Below are positions 34,479 through 41,232 of a stretch of 64,000 nucleotides of DNA, piece after piece. Made by a program: the position numbers and the translations under genes. Each line of letters begins with the position of its first letter. The first letter of the stretch is position 1. Below the pieces are notes generated by a model that made no database searches, was not told where the DNA came from, and saw only the letters and a list, made by a program, of their open reading frames with translations. Source of the DNA: Roseburia hominis (GTDB taxonomy: Bacteria; Bacillota; Clostridia; Lachnospirales; Lachnospiraceae); contig CP159990.1 in the NCBI GenBank assembly GCA_040702975.1, forward strand, positions 4,092,001 to 4,156,000. Reading direction: 5' to 3'.

Positions 34479-35284
34479 TGTTCCGCACTTACTATGGGCT
34501 GGCCTTCAACCCTTTTGACAAACAGATGGCCTCTGAGAAGGACCGTTTCCTCTCGAAAGACATCTCGGAGATGCTCTCACGGCTGGACTACCTCAAGGAT
34601 ACCAGGGGCATCGGGCTGTTCACCGCACGCCCCGGCATGGGCAAGTCCTTCGCACTGCGCTGTTTTGCCAAAAGCCTGAACCCGAATCTTTACCACATGG
34701 AGTATCTCTGCCTCTCTACCGTCAGTGTCATGGAGTTCTACCGCCAGTTCTGTTCTACGCTTGGTATAGAACCCAAAGGCGGCAAACCCGGCATGTTCCG
34801 GGCGATCCAGGAGCAGGTCCTCTATCTCTACCGTGAAAAGAAGCAGCCCCTCCTCCTTGCCATCGATGAGGCACAGTATCTCTCTACCGGCATTCTGGAG
34901 GATATCAAGATGCTCATGAATTACGGCTATGATTCCCTCAACTGCTTTACTCTCATACTCTGTGGGGAGCCCCATCTGAACAATACGCTCAAAAAGCCCG
35001 TCCATGAGGCACTGCGGCAGCGTGTTACCGTCCACTATAACTTCTCCGGGCTCTCCGATTCGGAAGTCGGGCAGTATGTCCTCCACAAGATCGCCTGTGC
35101 TGGCGGAGCTTCCTCCATTATTGACCATGCAGCCCTGTGTGCTGTCCACAGCCACTCCCAGGGCAGTCCCAGGCTTGTTGATAACCTGATGACCAACGCG
35201 CTGACACTTGGGGCACAGATGGAAAAGAAGGTCATTGATACAGAGGTCATCCTGGCTTCCGTCAGCAGCCAGAACCTCGGCTAA
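34478..35284 (+). CDS. ExeA/IstB-like AAA ATPase, transposition target selector
   Basis: 268 residues starting MFRTYYGLAFNPFDKQ, the typical ExeA-family N-terminus. Walker A is FTARPGMGKSFALRCF, Walker B LLLAIDEAQYLSTG, and sensor-1 region LILCGEPHLNNTL. A C-terminal lid follows with SQGSPRLVDNLMTNAL. Such ATPases (TnsC, MuB, IstB type) form filaments that activate the transposase and impose target immunity. A one-base overlap with the transposase gene (TGATG) couples the two. Confidence 0.93.
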   Translation: MFRTYYGLAFNPFDKQMASEKDRFLSKDISEMLSRLDYLKDTRGIGLFTARPGMGKSFALRCFAKSLNPNLYHMEYLCLSTVSVMEFYRQFCSTLGIEPKGGKPGMFRAIQEQVLYLYREKKQPLLLAIDEAQYLSTGILEDIKMLMNYGYDSLNCFTLILCGEPHLNNTLKKPVHEALRQRVTVHYNFSGLSDSEVGQYVLHKIACAGGASSIIDHAALCAVHSHSQGSPRLVDNLMTNALTLGAQMEKKVIDTEVILASVSSQNLG

Positions 35285-35303
35285 GGAAGGAGGGGTACTG
35301 TTT

Positions 35304-35618
35304 ATGGAATACACCTGTATTCTCAGGCACGGTTCACGGAAAGAATGCTGGACTGGAAAACTTACGCTGCTGCGGAAACTTCCCGGCCAGTACGAAGCAG
35401 AAATCAGCGGGAGAGGGACTTACTTCCACATCCTTGCCGGGCGGCATAAATATGGGAATTACCTGTGCATCCCCAACCATGATATCGGGTGCGAATTATC
35501 TGATTTCTCCGATATCTTCTGGAACGAAGAAAGGCTCCGCAGTCTGATGCGGAAGGTAGACGCAGTAACCGTGGCCACCGCCCTGGTGTATCTGCCTGCC
35601 CTGGCTGATAATATTTGA
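35304..35618 (+). CDS. Small accessory protein of the transposon (104 aa)
   Basis: 104 residues starting MEYTCILRHGSRKECWTGKL, predicted mostly beta. A central FHILAGRHKYGNYLCIPNHDIGCELSDFSDIFWNEERL leads into a short helix. I recall DUF6618-like proteins in this position but am not certain. The ATG follows AAGGAGGGGTACTGTTT, 20 bp after the ATPase stop, so it is in the transposon operon. Confidence 0.65.
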   Translation: MEYTCILRHGSRKECWTGKLTLLRKLPGQYEAEISGRGTYFHILAGRHKYGNYLCIPNHDIGCELSDFSDIFWNEERLRSLMRKVDAVTVATALVYLPALADNI

Positions 35619-35817
35619 AAGATTACGAATTTTACATGGGCTGTGGATCCCACAATGGATTCCACAGCTCTTTGTATTTCAGAGCAGTCTCCCTGTTGCC
35701 AACAGCGTGCCGCGTTTTTGATAGAAGAATGCATTTGCAGGTTGCACTGCGCAGTCAACGGGATAAAAATCAGAAAAATAATTCGCCGTTTATGTCTCCT
35801 TCAATTTGCCGTCCAAC

Positions 35818-35825
35818 AACCGGAT
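35818..35825. repeat. 8-bp target-site duplication, right copy
   Basis: AACCGGAT, identical to 32252-32259, directly outside the right transposon end. With one copy removed the IS256 frame closes. Confidence 0.9.
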
Positions 35826-36300
35826 TCAGAGGGCGAGACTGCCATTCTTTGACCTGTGGGAGGATCTTATCAGTAATCTTGCTGACCATTTCTGCTGATA
35901 ATTCAATTCCATAAAGATCCTGAAGCTGGTCATGAATATCACGTGTACTCATACCACGGGCATATAAAGAAATCACTTTTTCTTCAATCCCGGAAATGTC
36001 CCGTTGATATTTAGGAATCAGTTTTGGCTCAAACTCTCCATTGCGGTCTCTCGGGACATCAATTTGAAATTCACCATACTGACTTTTCAGGTTTTTCGTA
36101 GAATAACCATTTCTTTTATTGCCGGTGCTCAAATCCCCTTTATGATTTTTTTCATAACCGAGGGTTGCATCCAACTCAGCCTCCATAAGCTCCTGAAGGA
36201 TGTCTTTGAAACTGTCTTTGAGAAGTGCATATACATCTGCAACGCTGTTGATGTTATTTTCTGAGATAATCTGTCGAATTTGTTCCTTTGCTACTGCCAT
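35818..36300 (-). pseudogene. IS256-family transposase, N-terminal part (split by insertion)
   Basis: 161 codons from MAVAKEQIRQIISENN, with ELMEAELDATLGYEKNHK, NKRNGYSTKNLKSQYGEFQI, VPRDRNGEFEP and KVISLYARGMSTRDI, the usual mutator-type N-terminus up to QSRPLNPV. After that the frame runs into the inserted transposon. The remaining 244 codons, including the stop, are at 31520-32251. The ATG follows AAGGAGTATTTTT. Upstream sequence to about 36400 (GGTAGTGTAAAATAGTTTG on the minus strand) is probably the IS256 terminal repeat. Confidence 0.93.
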
Positions 36301-36444
36301 AAAAATACTCCTTTTCGATAAGAATTGTCATATCTGAATTCTTACCAAAAAGGAGCCATTTTTTACCAAAAAACACAAACTATTTTACACTACCCCCAAA
36401 GCATATCTCCTATCTGGGTGGATTTCCTTATTCATACTATTTCT

Positions 36445-37164
36445 TTACAGATAGTCGATTGTTCCTCTGAACTCTTCATATATTGGTCTGAGTCTCTTGA
36501 CCCAGTCATACAGTGTGCTATCCGCTTTACCCATAATCTGTGAGGCCGCCTTCATATCATATTCTGATCCAAGAAGATTTATAAGCTCCACATACTTTGC
36601 ATACTTAGGATAATGCTCTGTCACATAATCCCCTAAATCCTTCAAAAGTCTGATGTAAGTGTCCGCATCTGAGTAGTTTTTAGATTCAGGTTCAAAAGCA
36701 TCGACATTACCATCTCCATCCTGCACATCAAGTGTTGAAAAATTGAGTTTCCCATTCACAGGACGGAACCAAGAATTATATCCGTAAGGACATTCCTCAC
36801 ACTTAACTGGCAGTGTTTTCATCTGACTAGGTGCGCCGGTATAATCAGAATTTTTTACTCTTAACGGACAACGCATACTCTTTCCGTTACTACCACAGAT
36901 CTCACAGCGGTTCTCCATTCTATGTTGGCTTTCCTGTCTCCACTCTTCCTGCTTCCAATCCTCATAAAACTTAGCATTACCTTCTTTGGTTGTGTCAACT
37001 TCAAACTTAAACGCCGGTACCCATTCACCTTCTACACGCATTCTGCTGACCTCAACACCGACTTTTGCCTCATCTGCAGCTTCTCTAAACTGCTTGATGC
37101 CTTCCTCTGTAGTCTGTACATACAGATACTTCTTACCTTCTTCAACATTTACTCTGGTTTCCAT
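36445..37164 (-). CDS. Cys-rich mobile-element protein with C-terminal HTH (239 aa)
   Basis: 239 residues from METRVNVEEGKKYLYVQ. The N-terminal third is mixed alpha/beta; a central Cys region (CEICGSNGKSMRCPL ... CEECPYGYNSWF) could bind zinc. The C-terminal 80 residues end with a sigma-region-4-like HTH: HYPKYAKYVELINLLGSEYD then AASQIMGKADSTLYDWVKRL. The start follows AAGGACAAGAA. It lies at the downstream edge of the phosphorothioation island, same strand, but is separated by a terminator-like hairpin. I know similar proteins from clostridial conjugative elements; its function is unknown. Confidence 0.7.
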   Translation of the reverse strand: METRVNVEEGKKYLYVQTTEEGIKQFREAADEAKVGVEVSRMRVEGEWVPAFKFEVDTTKEGNAKFYEDWKQEEWRQESQHRMENRCEICGSNGKSMRCPLRVKNSDYTGAPSQMKTLPVKCEECPYGYNSWFRPVNGKLNFSTLDVQDGDGNVDAFEPESKNYSDADTYIRLLKDLGDYVTEHYPKYAKYVELINLLGSEYDMKAASQIMGKADSTLYDWVKRLRPIYEEFRGTIDYL

Positions 37165-37518
37165 TTCTTGTCCTTTCTGCTGTGTGCTTTCACGCCACAA
37201 GCGAGGACAAGAGCCGACCAGAGCTGCTGATACTGCCGTAACAAAAATGGCCGCACGACAATAAAGCGGGAATAGTCACTGTTTTCGCACTTCACCCATT
37301 CCAGGTGTTGTTTTGAAAATCAGTATTCTTATCCTCACCTTGTAGTCGCGCGCCCACAGGCTTTGAAATAAATTATTGTTTTTGACGGATCATAGGTTCC
37401 GCCGGACCTTTATATGAGAACTGCTGTCACAGATATCTCCAATAATCAAAAAGGAGCCTTGCATGTGCAGAATATTCGCACATTACATGACTCCAATCAG
37501 TCGTTACCAGCTACCAAT
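37165..37518. other. 354-bp gap with a minus-strand terminator
   Basis: No gene is supported on either strand. Besides the terminator near 37450-37494 it has a small hairpin, GGTTCCGCC/GGACC (about 37395-37410). The promoter of the 239-aa gene is expected here but not evident. Confidence 0.4.
37447..37494 (-). terminator. Intrinsic terminator after the 53-aa gene
   Basis: On the minus strand GGAG...CTCC encloses a perfect ATGTGC/GCACAT stem and is followed by TTTTTG. It sits 25 bp downstream of the stop codon of the 53-aa gene. Confidence 0.65.
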
Positions 37519-37680
37519 CTAGCTGACCTTCGTTATTCTATTCTCATAAACGTTATACTTGCCATCTCTGTCTCTTTTGACAACAGCATCACACGTCTTT
37601 GTGGCAGTTTTTTTAACTTCGTTAAGCAGCTTAAGATCTTCCTCTGTAACTTTTTCCATTACACTCGGAACTTTTGCCAT
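37519..37680 (-). CDS. Small protein of unknown function (53 aa)
   Basis: 53 residues, MAKVPSVMEKVTEEDLKLL at the start, then NEVKKTATKTCDAVVKRDRD and a short tail ending RITKVS. It is supported by a very strong AAAGGAGG site 6 bases before the ATG and by a terminator after the stop. A helical, charged protein with no recognised family. It lies at the 3' end of the phosphorothioation island, after a long hairpin, and may be a regulator or accessory factor; that is speculation. Confidence 0.55.
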   Translation of the reverse strand: MAKVPSVMEKVTEEDLKLLNEVKKTATKTCDAVVKRDRDGKYNVYENRITKVS

Positions 37681-37704
37681 AGACATCCTCCTTTCGTAAA
37701 AATG

Positions 37705-37761
37705 GCCGGAGTTGTCCTACTACACCCATTTTCAGGAATAGCTTATAGGATCAACTCCGGC
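37705..37761. other. Long stem-loop with 10-bp perfect arms
   Basis: GCCGGAGTTG (37705-37714) is the exact inverse of CAACTCCGGC (37752-37761), and inner CCTA/TAGG pairs extend the stem. On the minus strand it is followed by a short T stretch (CATTTTTA), so it may terminate the dndB-82-aa transcript. The 37-base loop is unusual for a simple terminator. Confidence 0.55.
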
Positions 37762-37801
37762 TTGAAACGTCACTTAAGCATTTACGCTCGGCTCATGATT
37801 G

Positions 37802-38050
37802 TTATTCAGTTTTTCCCATCCTCGCAATAAGCTTCGAATATGCTTTTAGCCTTTCTTCTTGATTCATAGCAGCAGTAATTTGATCTACCACTTCGATTGC
37901 ATCTATAGTAACCGTCGGCGGCACCATTTTATCTTTGCTCTTAAGCTTAAACTCGACCTGAAGAACACCATTCGGTCTTATCAATTTGCAGGCTTTGTCA
38001 CGAGGATTTTCACCTTGAACAAAAAGTTCGAAATTTTTTTCATTTCCCAC
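37802..38050 (-). CDS. Small protein downstream of the DndB-like gene (82 aa)
   Basis: 82 residues with a GTG start at 38050 preceded by GAAGGGGGAACG: (M)GNEKNFELFVQGENPRDKAC, then KLIRPNGVLQVEFKLKSKDK, ending MNQEERLKAYSKLIARMGKTE. A beta-rich front and helical tail; no family recognised. It begins 22 bp after the DndB-like stop, so the two are co-transcribed. The longer open frame upstream overlaps the neighbour and lacks a start signal. Confidence 0.6.
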   Translation of the reverse strand: MGNEKNFELFVQGENPRDKACKLIRPNGVLQVEFKLKSKDKMVPPTVTIDAIEVVDQITAAMNQEERLKAYSKLIARMGKTE

Positions 38051-38072
38051 TTGACGTTCCCCCTTCCGTATG

Positions 38073-39344
38073 TTATACCCTCGCCGGAAGCGGTTCGTTA
38101 GGGTTATTCTTTGCGTTTGTGTATACCGTCTTAACGTCGGCAAGTTCAGCCTTTGTCATTTTATCTCCCATCACCAAATAGGAGATTACCATACCTACAC
38201 CTCTTACTGCTTCTTTACCGGTAATCATCTTTTTGTTAGTGCTACCAATTACAAGAAGATTAATCCAAAGCTCATTATCGAAAGACCATGAAATCTTATT
38301 TAACTTCTCCACGATATCTTCCCATGAAAGCTCTTTGTTCTTTGCCATCTTAGCCACATGTGCTAATGCCATCTGTGTTACAGGCTTAAGCAATAAATTG
38401 TTCTCTCTCATTACAGAGATAGGTTTGTCACGTCTCGTGAGCTGTATGTATTCTTGAAAAGCATCTAAATTATTAAGAAGAACTTTCCAATACTCAGCCA
38501 CTTCATTATAAGCAGCCTCTACTTCTGCCTCTTCAGGCAACACATTTGTAGAAAATTTGTTGTCCTTCAGCAATGTGCCTGAAATAGTATATAAAGCACT
38601 TAATGTGGTAAGCTGCTTACTTCTTGTAGAAAGTGTATTGCTCTTCCAATTAACAAGATCAATCCCCATAATCGGAGCAAGCGGTTCTCCCTCTGTAAGA
38701 AGCTTTCTTGAAATGACTGCGAATACATCATCATCACTAGTGATGATATTGTCTCCTCGACTTGTCTGTTTAGCATACTTGTTTATCTTATTGAAGATCT
38801 TACGAATCTTCTGTGTATCAGTATGCTCAACAAAAATCACGCTAATCTCTTCGTTTGCCAATTCAGGATGAGGAACCAATCTATTCATTGCAGCCGTCAT
38901 CTTTTCTCCTGCAGGTATCCCCATTACACCTTTAATAGCAATCTTGAGTGCCAACAATCTGTGCTGTCCATCGAGGGCAATCAGACGTTCCTTTCCGGGT
39001 AATGTAAGAAAACCCATATCCTTCATAGGAACTCTGTACGCTGCAGGTAATGTTTGAAGTGCTTCTGCCACAGATTCGTAAACGATGTCCTCATAACCTG
39101 AATATATATCTATAATCAAGCTCCCGAAGAATCGATTAGGATCATCCACAACATAAGGAACCATTTCCTCCACCACACGCTTGATATCGTATTCACGCTG
39201 CATTTTTTCATCGGCGTTCATATCAGGCCATTCCGGTAGTTCTTTAGCGATTCCCACACTGTCAATCAACTGTCCTGCAGACATTTTTGCCAAGTAGTAA
39301 GGAGTGTCTCCCATCTTGGCTTGAATGCATCCAATCGTTGCCAT
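38073..39344 (-). CDS. DndB-like DGQHR-domain protein
   Basis: 423 residues with the defining motif ERLIALDGQHRLLALKIA (about residues 112-129), preceded by FFGSLIIDIYSG, and followed by ISVIFVEHTDTQKIRKIFNKINKYAKQTSRGDN, as in the DndB/DGQHR family. DndB regulates DNA phosphorothioation by repressing the dnd operon and affecting modification levels. Here it lies downstream of the other island genes but has its own consensus promoter and AGGAGGTAGCTT site, separated from the sigma gene by a terminator. It is therefore regulated independently. DndB normally accompanies DndCDE; finding it with Ssp-type genes is notable. Confidence 0.85.
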   Translation of the reverse strand: MATIGCIQAKMGDTPYYLAKMSAGQLIDSVGIAKELPEWPDMNADEKMQREYDIKRVVEEMVPYVVDDPNRFFGSLIIDIYSGYEDIVYESVAEALQTLPAAYRVPMKDMGFLTLPGKERLIALDGQHRLLALKIAIKGVMGIPAGEKMTAAMNRLVPHPELANEEISVIFVEHTDTQKIRKIFNKINKYAKQTSRGDNIITSDDDVFAVISRKLLTEGEPLAPIMGIDLVNWKSNTLSTRSKQLTTLSALYTISGTLLKDNKFSTNVLPEEAEVEAAYNEVAEYWKVLLNNLDAFQEYIQLTRRDKPISVMRENNLLLKPVTQMALAHVAKMAKNKELSWEDIVEKLNKISWSFDNELWINLLVIGSTNKKMITGKEAVRGVGMVISYLVMGDKMTKAELADVKTVYTNAKNNPNEPLPARV

Positions 39345-39382
39345 AAGCTACCTCCTGTCGCTTCTTATTCTATTGTAATGCT

Positions 39383-39411
39383 ATATTATCACAAACATGT
39401 AGTTATGTCAA
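39383..39411 (-). promoter_or_regulatory. Consensus sigma-70 promoter of the DndB-like gene
   Basis: Minus strand TTGACA (39411-39406), 17-bp spacer, TAATAT (39388-39383), about 32 bp before the ribosome binding site and ATG at 39344. The spacing is ideal. Confidence 0.88.
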
Positions 39412-39449
39412 ATAGAATACACTAATTTTTTTAAAAACTCCAATATCTA

Positions 39450-39480
39450 AAAAACAAGAACCTCCCGGTTCTTGTTTTCT
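39450..39480. terminator. Terminator after the sigma-factor gene
   Basis: AAAACAAGAACC / GGTTCTTGTTTT forms a perfect 12-bp stem with a 4-base loop directly after the sigma stop codon (39481), with A and T tracts on either side. It ends the long ssp transcript on the minus strand and could also act on the plus strand. Confidence 0.9.
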
Positions 39481-40671
39481 TTAATCATCTTCACTTTTTA
39501 CAGTTGGCGTGTAATCCATGTAATCCCGAAGCTTCCGACTTCGAGACGGATGCCGCAATTTTCTCAATGCTTTTGCTTCTATCTGTCTTACACGTTCTCT
39601 CGTGACATTAAATGCAATTCCTACCTCTTCAAGTGTTTTAGGCTCGCCACCCTTCAAACCATAACGCAATTCTAACACCCGTTGTTCCCTTTCGGTCAAC
39701 GTTCCTAACACTTCAAGCAATTGCTCTCGCATCATAACTGCAGATATTTCATCTTCAATGTCATACTCACAGATTAATTCCCGCGGATACAAATCCCCAT
39801 TCACTTTTGTTTTTTCATGTTTTTCAAAAACATCAAAGTTTTCTAAAAACATACCATACAGTACTTCAAATGATTCGAATGGTATTGTTGCATAAATAGC
39901 ATCCTCTGTTTGTTCATTGGTGAATGAGAGCTTCTCCGATAATAGTTTATATACTTCCGGATTATTGATAGCATCTATATCACCTGCAAAACCCGCCGTC
40001 TTTAACAAAGGATATGCGGAAAAATATGGATCTTTCTTATGTACCGGATAATACATCAAAGTTCTCTGTGTCGGCTGTCGCCTAGAAATATTCTGCAATA
40101 CCCACATGGCTGCATACGAGCCAAATGCACCATTAGTATCAGGATCGTATTTATCTACAGCTGTCACTAATCCTATGCAGGCTTCGCCAACAGCATCCTG
40201 TATATCCATATCATATGCCTCTGCTCTCTGAAGTGCAATTCTCAATACAATCCTAAGATGCATCTTTATCATACGGTCTCGTGCATGCTGATTACTTTCA
40301 GTTACCTGATATTTAAGTTGTGAAAATTCCTTCCATTGAGGTGGTTTAATATTTCTAACCTCAGTAACAAAAGCCCTCAATGATTCATCTAATTCAATAA
40401 TTCTGTCATAGACGTATTCGTAATCGCTCTGCGCATAATCATTATAGTCATCATCTTCACTGTCTTGATCAATTCTGTTACTTGTTGTAGGAGCTTCATC
40501 ATATACAAGTATGCCTCTTGTGGTAATTGCACTTGATAGCCAATCAAAATCCTGAATCGGAAGAGAATTAGCATCAGCGCAATCCATTATATCGTCAAAT
40601 GTGACATATCCTTGTTTATCCGCTTTTTCAAGCAGATATGTAAGCGCCTCCTGTCTTAAATCTCTTCCCAT
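39481..40671 (-). CDS. RpoD-like sigma-70 factor in the phosphorothioation island
   Basis: 396 residues with the domains of a primary-type sigma. A region 1.1-like start is MGRDLRQEALTYLLEKADKQ followed by GYVTFDDIMDCADANSLPIQ and DWLSSAITTRGILVYDE. Region 2 has HLRIVLRIALQRAEAYDMDIQDAVGEACIGLVTAVDKYDP then GSYAAMWVLQNISRRQ. Region 4 is near-canonical: LGTLTEREQRVLELRYGLKG, EVGIAFNVTRERVRQIEAKALRKLRHPSRSRKL. Region 3 is divergent. The ATG at 40671 follows GAGG. It is immediately downstream of the 178-aa gene and is followed by a terminator. Sigma factors are not standard parts of Dnd or Ssp loci; it may redirect RNA polymerase to the island or sense phage takeover. Confidence 0.9.
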   Translation of the reverse strand: MGRDLRQEALTYLLEKADKQGYVTFDDIMDCADANSLPIQDFDWLSSAITTRGILVYDEAPTTSNRIDQDSEDDDYNDYAQSDYEYVYDRIIELDESLRAFVTEVRNIKPPQWKEFSQLKYQVTESNQHARDRMIKMHLRIVLRIALQRAEAYDMDIQDAVGEACIGLVTAVDKYDPDTNGAFGSYAAMWVLQNISRRQPTQRTLMYYPVHKKDPYFSAYPLLKTAGFAGDIDAINNPEVYKLLSEKLSFTNEQTEDAIYATIPFESFEVLYGMFLENFDVFEKHEKTKVNGDLYPRELICEYDIEDEISAVMMREQLLEVLGTLTEREQRVLELRYGLKGGEPKTLEEVGIAFNVTRERVRQIEAKALRKLRHPSRSRKLRDYMDYTPTVKSEDD

Positions 40672-40685
40672 CCGTGTTCCTCGTA

Positions 40686-41222
40686 TTACTTCTTTATGCA
40701 AAGCTGCATAATGTCATCACTTGATACTTCTGAATTAAATCTATCTTGAAATTCCTCTACAAACTCATAAAGCTTATTAATGTAATCGCCCGGATCCGAT
40801 GCTCCTTCAATGAGCTTCTCGTAGAGAACATCTACACCACCCCTTACATAACTATCGAATCTTTCTTCATCCTTAGGGTCATCTCCCATGTAACGAAAAG
40901 CCTTATCAATTCTCTTGTCCTCATCAGGCTCATATTGCTTATCAAGCAACATTATCAGACGGAAATTAAACATCAACTCTTCCTGAGAATAGATAACTCT
41001 ATCACCCATTACACTCTGATTATATACCTGATTTGTCTCCGGATTCTTTGTATCATCCGGTTCAGCAGTTCTACCGTATAAAAAACCTATTAATGGTGCA
41101 TTCGTATACACATCAATATTTCTACCAAATAACTGGGCTTTGCTCTCTGCATCAAATGCACTTGTTAACTGATCGACACGCAATGCATGTCTACCTTTAA
41201 AACGATATTGCTTATCAAACAT
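40686..41222 (-). CDS. Uncharacterised 178-aa protein of the phosphorothioation island
   Basis: 178 residues from MFDKQYRFKGRHALRVDQLT. Mixed N-terminal half (AQLFGRNIDVYTNAPLIGFLYGRTAEP), a central helix LMFNFRLIMLLDKQYEPDEDKRIDKAFRYMG, and acidic helices to the end. No family recognised. It starts 11 bp after the DndD-like gene and stops 15 bp before the sigma gene. The constant company suggests a structural partner of the DndD-like ATPase or helicase. It does not resemble DndE, which is shorter. Confidence 0.75.
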   Translation of the reverse strand: MFDKQYRFKGRHALRVDQLTSAFDAESKAQLFGRNIDVYTNAPLIGFLYGRTAEPDDTKNPETNQVYNQSVMGDRVIYSQEELMFNFRLIMLLDKQYEPDEDKRIDKAFRYMGDDPKDEERFDSYVRGGVDVLYEKLIEGASDPGDYINKLYEFVEEFQDRFNSEVSSDDIMQLCIKK

Positions 41223-41232
41223 AGCGCGCCTC

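Larger units (their letters stand above)
32260..35817 (+). mobile_element. 3,558-bp transposon with DDE transposase and ExeA-like ATPase, inserted in IS256
   Basis: Its borders are set by the 8-bp duplication. The left end begins GTCAGCCAGCAAATTAAAG, and the right end, read inward on the other strand, begins GTTGGACGGCAAATTGAAG: imperfect terminal inverted repeats sharing GCAAATT. A second subterminal copy (CAGCAAATTAAAA) lies about 40 bp inside the left end. The element has four genes on the plus strand: a DUF6431-like Cys protein, a DDE transposase, an AAA ATPase overlapping it by one base, and a small protein. The transposase-plus-ATPase plan and repeated end sites recall IS21, Tn552 and Tn5053-type elements. 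Confidence 0.88.

Noticed and set aside
37414..37830. 138-codon plus-strand frame
   Set aside because: Lacks a ribosome binding site and lies antisense to the better supported 53-aa gene, its terminator and the long stem-loop.
40686..41222. Calling the 178-aa protein DndE
   Set aside because: DndE is about 120 residues with a basic ribbon-helix-type fold; length and acidic composition do not fit.
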